Shown here: positions 61,136 through 64,000 of the stretch, in pieces
Numbering within the stretch: the stretch's first letter is position 1
Layout: the number at the start of each line of letters is the position of its first letter
From: Castellaniella sp049671645
GTDB lineage: Bacteria > Pseudomonadota > Gammaproteobacteria > Burkholderiales > Burkholderiaceae_B
NCBI RefSeq assembly: GCF_049671645.1
Contig: NZ_JBATVG010000013.1
Coordinates: 137,560 to 201,559, forward strand
Direction of reading: 5' to 3'
DNA: 64,000 nt
Position numbers and translations under genes: made by a program
Notes under the pieces: generated by a model
Database searches by the model: none
The model's input: only the letters and a program-made list of their open reading frames with translations
What the model was told of the DNA's origin: nothing

Positions 61136-62422
61136 ATGCTCGTGATCACACTGATTCTATTGCTGGGCCTGATTGCGCTGAGCGTGCCGATCGCCGCCGC
61201 GCTCGGGGTGCTGGGCCTGATCATGGACCAGCAATTCTCCATGCTGCCCCTGACCAAGGCCATCGGCGAAATCTCATGGAGCACCAGCAACGACTTCCTG
61301 CTGATGGCCATCCCCCTGTTCATCCTCCTGGGCGAGATCCTGTTGCGGGCCGGCTTCGCGGACAAGATGTACAACGCCATGAGCCTGTGGCTGTCCTGGC
61401 TGCCCGGCGGTCTGATGCACGCCAACATCGGCGCCTCGGCCCTGTTTTCGGCAACCTGCGGGTCCAGCGTCGCGACGGCGGCGACCGTCGGCACGGTGGC
61501 CGTGCCCCAGTTGCACAAATTCGGCTACAACAAGTCCCTGTTCCTGGGCAGCATCGCGGCGGGGGGCACGCTGGGCATCCTGATTCCGCCGTCGATCAAC
61601 CTGATCCTGTACGGGGTGCTGACCAATACCTCGGTGCCCAAGCTGTATCTCGCCGCCTTCGTGCCAGGCATGCTCCTGGCGCTGCTCTTCGTGATCATCA
61701 TCGCCCTGGTCTGCGCGGCCAAGCCATCGTTCGGCGGGCACCGGGTCGAGGCCAGCTGGAAAGCCAGGATCGCCAGCCTGGTGGATCTGCTGCCGCCGCT
61801 CGGGCTGTTCATGCTGGTGGTCGGGTCCATTTACCTCGGGATCGCCACGGCGACCGAGGCATCCGCGCTCGGGGTGCTGGGCAGCCTGTTCATGGCCCAC
61901 TCCTCGAAGCGGCTGAGCTGGGCCATGCTGACGGATGCGCTGGAAGGCACGATGCGGTCCACGGTGATGGTGGTGCTGATCGTCATCGCCGCCGCTTTCC
62001 TGAGCTTCGTCATGTCCTCGACCGGCCTGACGGTGACCATCACCGATTTCATCGTCGGGCTGCACCTGTCCCCGGAACTGATGCTGCTGATCATCGTGGT
62101 CTTCTACCTGATCCTCGGTTGCGTGATGGAGACCTTGTCGATGATGATCACCACCATTCCCATCATTGCGCCGATCATGGTCGCCATGGGCTTCGACCCG
62201 GTCTGGCTGGGGATCGTCATCATCATCCTGGTGGAGGCGGCGCTGATCACACCCCCGGTCGGCATCAATCTGTTCGTGGTGCACAGCGTCAGCGGCGGCG
62301 GGACCCTGAGTCCCATCATCAAGGGCAGCCTGCCATTCGTCGTAGCCATGCTGCTGCTCGTGCTGCTGCTGGCGGTCTTTCCGGACATCGCCCTGTGGCT
62401 GCCGTCCGTGTTCAATGGTTGA
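61136..62422 (+). CDS. TRAP transporter large permease (DctM type), hydantoinase cluster
   Basis: 428-residue carrier with about 12 helices. DctM signatures are NDFLLMAIPLFILLGEILLR, CGSSVATAATVGTVAVPQL and PPSINLILYGVLTNTSVPKL. It completes the third P-Q-M TRAP set of the window. GGAGG lies just before the ATG. It is followed 45 bp later by the SDR gene with its own good ribosome site. Confidence 0.93.
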   Translation: MLVITLILLLGLIALSVPIAAALGVLGLIMDQQFSMLPLTKAIGEISWSTSNDFLLMAIPLFILLGEILLRAGFADKMYNAMSLWLSWLPGGLMHANIGASALFSATCGSSVATAATVGTVAVPQLHKFGYNKSLFLGSIAAGGTLGILIPPSINLILYGVLTNTSVPKLYLAAFVPGMLLALLFVIIIALVCAAKPSFGGHRVEASWKARIASLVDLLPPLGLFMLVVGSIYLGIATATEASALGVLGSLFMAHSSKRLSWAMLTDALEGTMRSTVMVVLIVIAAAFLSFVMSSTGLTVTITDFIVGLHLSPELMLLIIVVFYLILGCVMETLSMMITTIPIIAPIMVAMGFDPVWLGIVIIILVEAALITPPVGINLFVVHSVSGGGTLSPIIKGSLPFVVAMLLLVLLLAVFPDIALWLPSVFNG

Positions 62423-62467
62423 ATCGGCCGGCAACGGACGAACCCGCATCGATCTCAGGAGGATCAC

Positions 62468-63295
62468 ATGTCAGCACTCAAAGGCAAGGTAGCCGTGGTC
62501 ACGGGCGCGTCGACGCCCAGCGGCATCGGCCTGGCCATCGCCAAACGCTTCGCCCAGGCGGGCGCCACCCTGTTCCTGGTCGCCGACCGGACCCGGGAAC
62601 AACTCGATGCGGCCCGCGCGGCCTGCCTCGCCCAGGAAGGCTGCGGGCCGGTGGAGACCGCCCTGCTCGACCTGGGCGCCCCGGGGCAGGCCGAGGACAT
62701 GATCCGGCTGGCGGACGAGCGCTTCGGGCGTGTGGACGTCCTGGTGAACAATGCCGGGATCCGGGCGCCGTACGACTTCGGGTCCTACACGCGCGACGTG
62801 TTCGACCGCGTCCTGGCCGTCAATCTGGCATCCGCGTTCTTTGCCAGCCAGGCGGCCATTCCGGTGATGCGGCGCGGCGGCGGCGGGCGCATCATCCACA
62901 TCGCCAGCCAGATGGGGCGCGTGGCCGGCCCCCGGGCCGCCCTCTACGGCATGACCAAAGCCGCGCTGATCCACCTCACCAAATCGATGGCGCTGGAACT
63001 GTGCCGGGACAACATCACCGTCAATTCCCTGAGCCCGGGCCCCATCGCCACGCAGCCGCTGAAGGACATGGGCATGCGCAGCATGCGCGAACTGTTCGAG
63101 GCCCCCTCGTCCGAGGAAGCGCCGCCGTCCGGAGAACTGCCGGACTGGAACTCGCAACAGCTGGGCAAGCTGCCGATCGGCAGGCTGGGCCAGGTCGACG
63201 AGGTGGCGGACGTAGCCCTGTACCTGGCCGCCGGCAGCCCGAGCTTCCTGATGGGACAGGACGTGGTCGTGGACGGCGGCTACCTGCTGGAATGA
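62468..63295 (+). CDS. Short-chain dehydrogenase/reductase of the hydantoinase cluster
   Basis: 275-residue classical SDR. TGASTPSGIG (12-21) is a slightly lengthened cofactor loop. NNAG is at 94-97 and the catalytic residues are Ser147, Tyr160 and Lys164. The substrate-loop region has an unusual insert at about 198-230, acidic and Pro/Ser-rich (SSEEAPPSGELPDW). It ends in VVDGGYLLE. AGGAGG precedes the ATG. It probably acts on a hydroxy or oxo compound from the same pathway; the substrate is unknown. Confidence 0.9.
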   Translation: MSALKGKVAVVTGASTPSGIGLAIAKRFAQAGATLFLVADRTREQLDAARAACLAQEGCGPVETALLDLGAPGQAEDMIRLADERFGRVDVLVNNAGIRAPYDFGSYTRDVFDRVLAVNLASAFFASQAAIPVMRRGGGGRIIHIASQMGRVAGPRAALYGMTKAALIHLTKSMALELCRDNITVNSLSPGPIATQPLKDMGMRSMRELFEAPSSEEAPPSGELPDWNSQQLGKLPIGRLGQVDEVADVALYLAAGSPSFLMGQDVVVDGGYLLE

Positions 63296-63387
63296 GGCGG
63301 GCCGCAACCCCCTTCCCCGCGGGATGGCGGCGCTTCGCGGCCATCCCGCCGTTGTGTGATCGAATACTCTGAAATGATGGACCTGCG

Positions 63388-64000
63388 ATGAGCAAACGTT
63401 TTCTGCTGGGCATGTTGACGCCCTCTTCCAATACTTCCCTCGAACCGGCGACCTGCGCCATCCTGAGCGGGCTGCCCGGCGTGTCGGCGCACTTTTCGCG
63501 CTTCACGGTCACGGAGATCTCGCTGGGGGAAAAGGCGACGCGGCAGTTCGACGACAGCAAGATCCTGGAAGCCGCAAAATTGCTCGCCGACGCCCGCGTG
63601 GACGTCATCGGCTGGAGCGGAACGGCAGCCAGCTGGCTGGGCTTCGACACGGACGTCAGGCTGTGCCAACGCATCACCGAGGCGACGGGCATCCCGGCGA
63701 CGACGTCGGTGCTGGCGCTCAACGAGATCCTCCGGATCCGGGGCGCGAAAACCCTGGGATTGATGTCGCCCTACCTGAAGGCAGTGCAGGACCGTATCGT
63801 CGAAAACTATGCCGCCTCGGGAGTCCGGATCATCGCGGAGCGGCATCTCGATCTCCAGGTCAATTTCGCGTTTTCCGAGGTGACGGAGCCGCAGATCCTG
63901 ACGATGGCCTCCGAGGTCTGCGCCAGCCGGCCGGACGCGCTCACCATGATGTGCACCAATGTCCGCGCGGCGCAGCTGGCGCCCCGGATAGAGGCGTCGC
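63388..64000 (+). CDS. Asp/Glu racemase-superfamily protein, partial (arylmalonate decarboxylase/maleate isomerase-like)
   Basis: First 204 residues of a gene cut by the right edge. LTPSSNTSLEP and the sequence after it match the Asp/Glu racemase superfamily, nearest in pattern to maleate isomerase and arylmalonate decarboxylase. The second catalytic cysteine is present (Cys189 in MMCTNVRAAQL). At the first position there is WSGTA (Ser77-Gly78) instead of Cys, resembling arylmalonate decarboxylase (Gly74/Cys188). Such a single-cysteine protein may not racemise by two bases. The ATG at 63388 has only a weak ribosome site. Confidence 0.8.
   Translation, partial: MSKRFLLGMLTPSSNTSLEPATCAILSGLPGVSAHFSRFTVTEISLGEKATRQFDDSKILEAAKLLADARVDVIGWSGTAASWLGFDTDVRLCQRITEATGIPATTSVLALNEILRIRGAKTLGLMSPYLKAVQDRIVENYAASGVRIIAERHLDLQVNFAFSEVTEPQILTMASEVCASRPDALTMMCTNVRAAQLAPRIEAS

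Noticed and set aside
61276..63372. 698-codon frame over dctM and the SDR gene of the hydantoinase cluster
   Set aside because: Crosses two real genes out of frame; product is compositionally biased and lacks homology.
1..64000. CRISPR arrays, rRNA, intact insertion sequences, phage genes
   Set aside because: Looked for regularly spaced repeats, rRNA signatures and transposase or integrase motifs on both strands; none seen.

Overview
The window is GC-rich, densely coding chromosomal DNA from a betaproteobacterium, most probably Burkholderiales family Alcaligenaceae (Bordetella, Achromobacter or Castellaniella type). The reasons are the grouped TCA-cycle genes with sdhE and zapE, the DUF2863-earP-efp block with an Arg32-type elongation factor P, and the many TRAP transporters paired with FCD-type GntR regulators. 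Both ends cut a gene: trpS on the left and an Asp/Glu racemase-family gene on the right. No rRNA, CRISPR array, prophage or intact insertion sequence was seen. One tRNA gene is present.

Region 1 (1-26.5 kb) is central carbon metabolism. On the minus strand lie zapE, lpdA-odhB-odhA (2-oxoglutarate dehydrogenase), gltA and sdhCDAB-sdhE. On the plus strand lie maeB, mdh, prpB-prpC-prpD (methylcitrate cycle), a small GNAT gene and acnB. A HutC-type GntR regulator is divergent from mdh. The same 20-bp operator-like sequence stands 2-3 bp upstream of the predicted -35 boxes of both mdh and acnB, which suggests one regulator couples the two. A dehydrogenase/EamA exporter/Lrp unit sits between maeB and gltA. 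Just upstream of acnB are two inverted, stem-forming repeat elements of about 190-200 nt. They share a core, but their terminal stems differ in sequence while each stays perfectly self-complementary.

Region 2 (26.6-36.8 kb) is housekeeping: DUF2863, EarP and EF-P (arginine rhamnosylation of EF-P), a TetR/SDR pair with operator repeats, DUF1178, a thermonuclease-like protein, an AidB-like acyl-CoA dehydrogenase, DUF423, adenine deaminase, 3-methyladenine DNA glycosylase and tRNA-Arg(ACG).

Region 3 (36.8-64 kb) is accessory catabolism and transport. Three complete TRAP systems each sit next to a GntR/FCD regulator and enzymes: (a) a TakP-like, probably 2-oxoacid, system with a CaiB-type CoA-transferase; (b) a 5-oxoproline module with PxpA, a fused PxpB-PxpC, a GntR regulator and a TRAP system; (c) a hydantoinase/TRAP/SDR/racemase-like cluster running off the right end. 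Between (b) and (c) are a subtilase with a separate small I9-like inhibitor gene, a secreted protein followed by a cupredoxin, a periplasmic Ntn hydrolase, a flavin-reductase-fold protein and an HDOD-GGDEF signalling protein.
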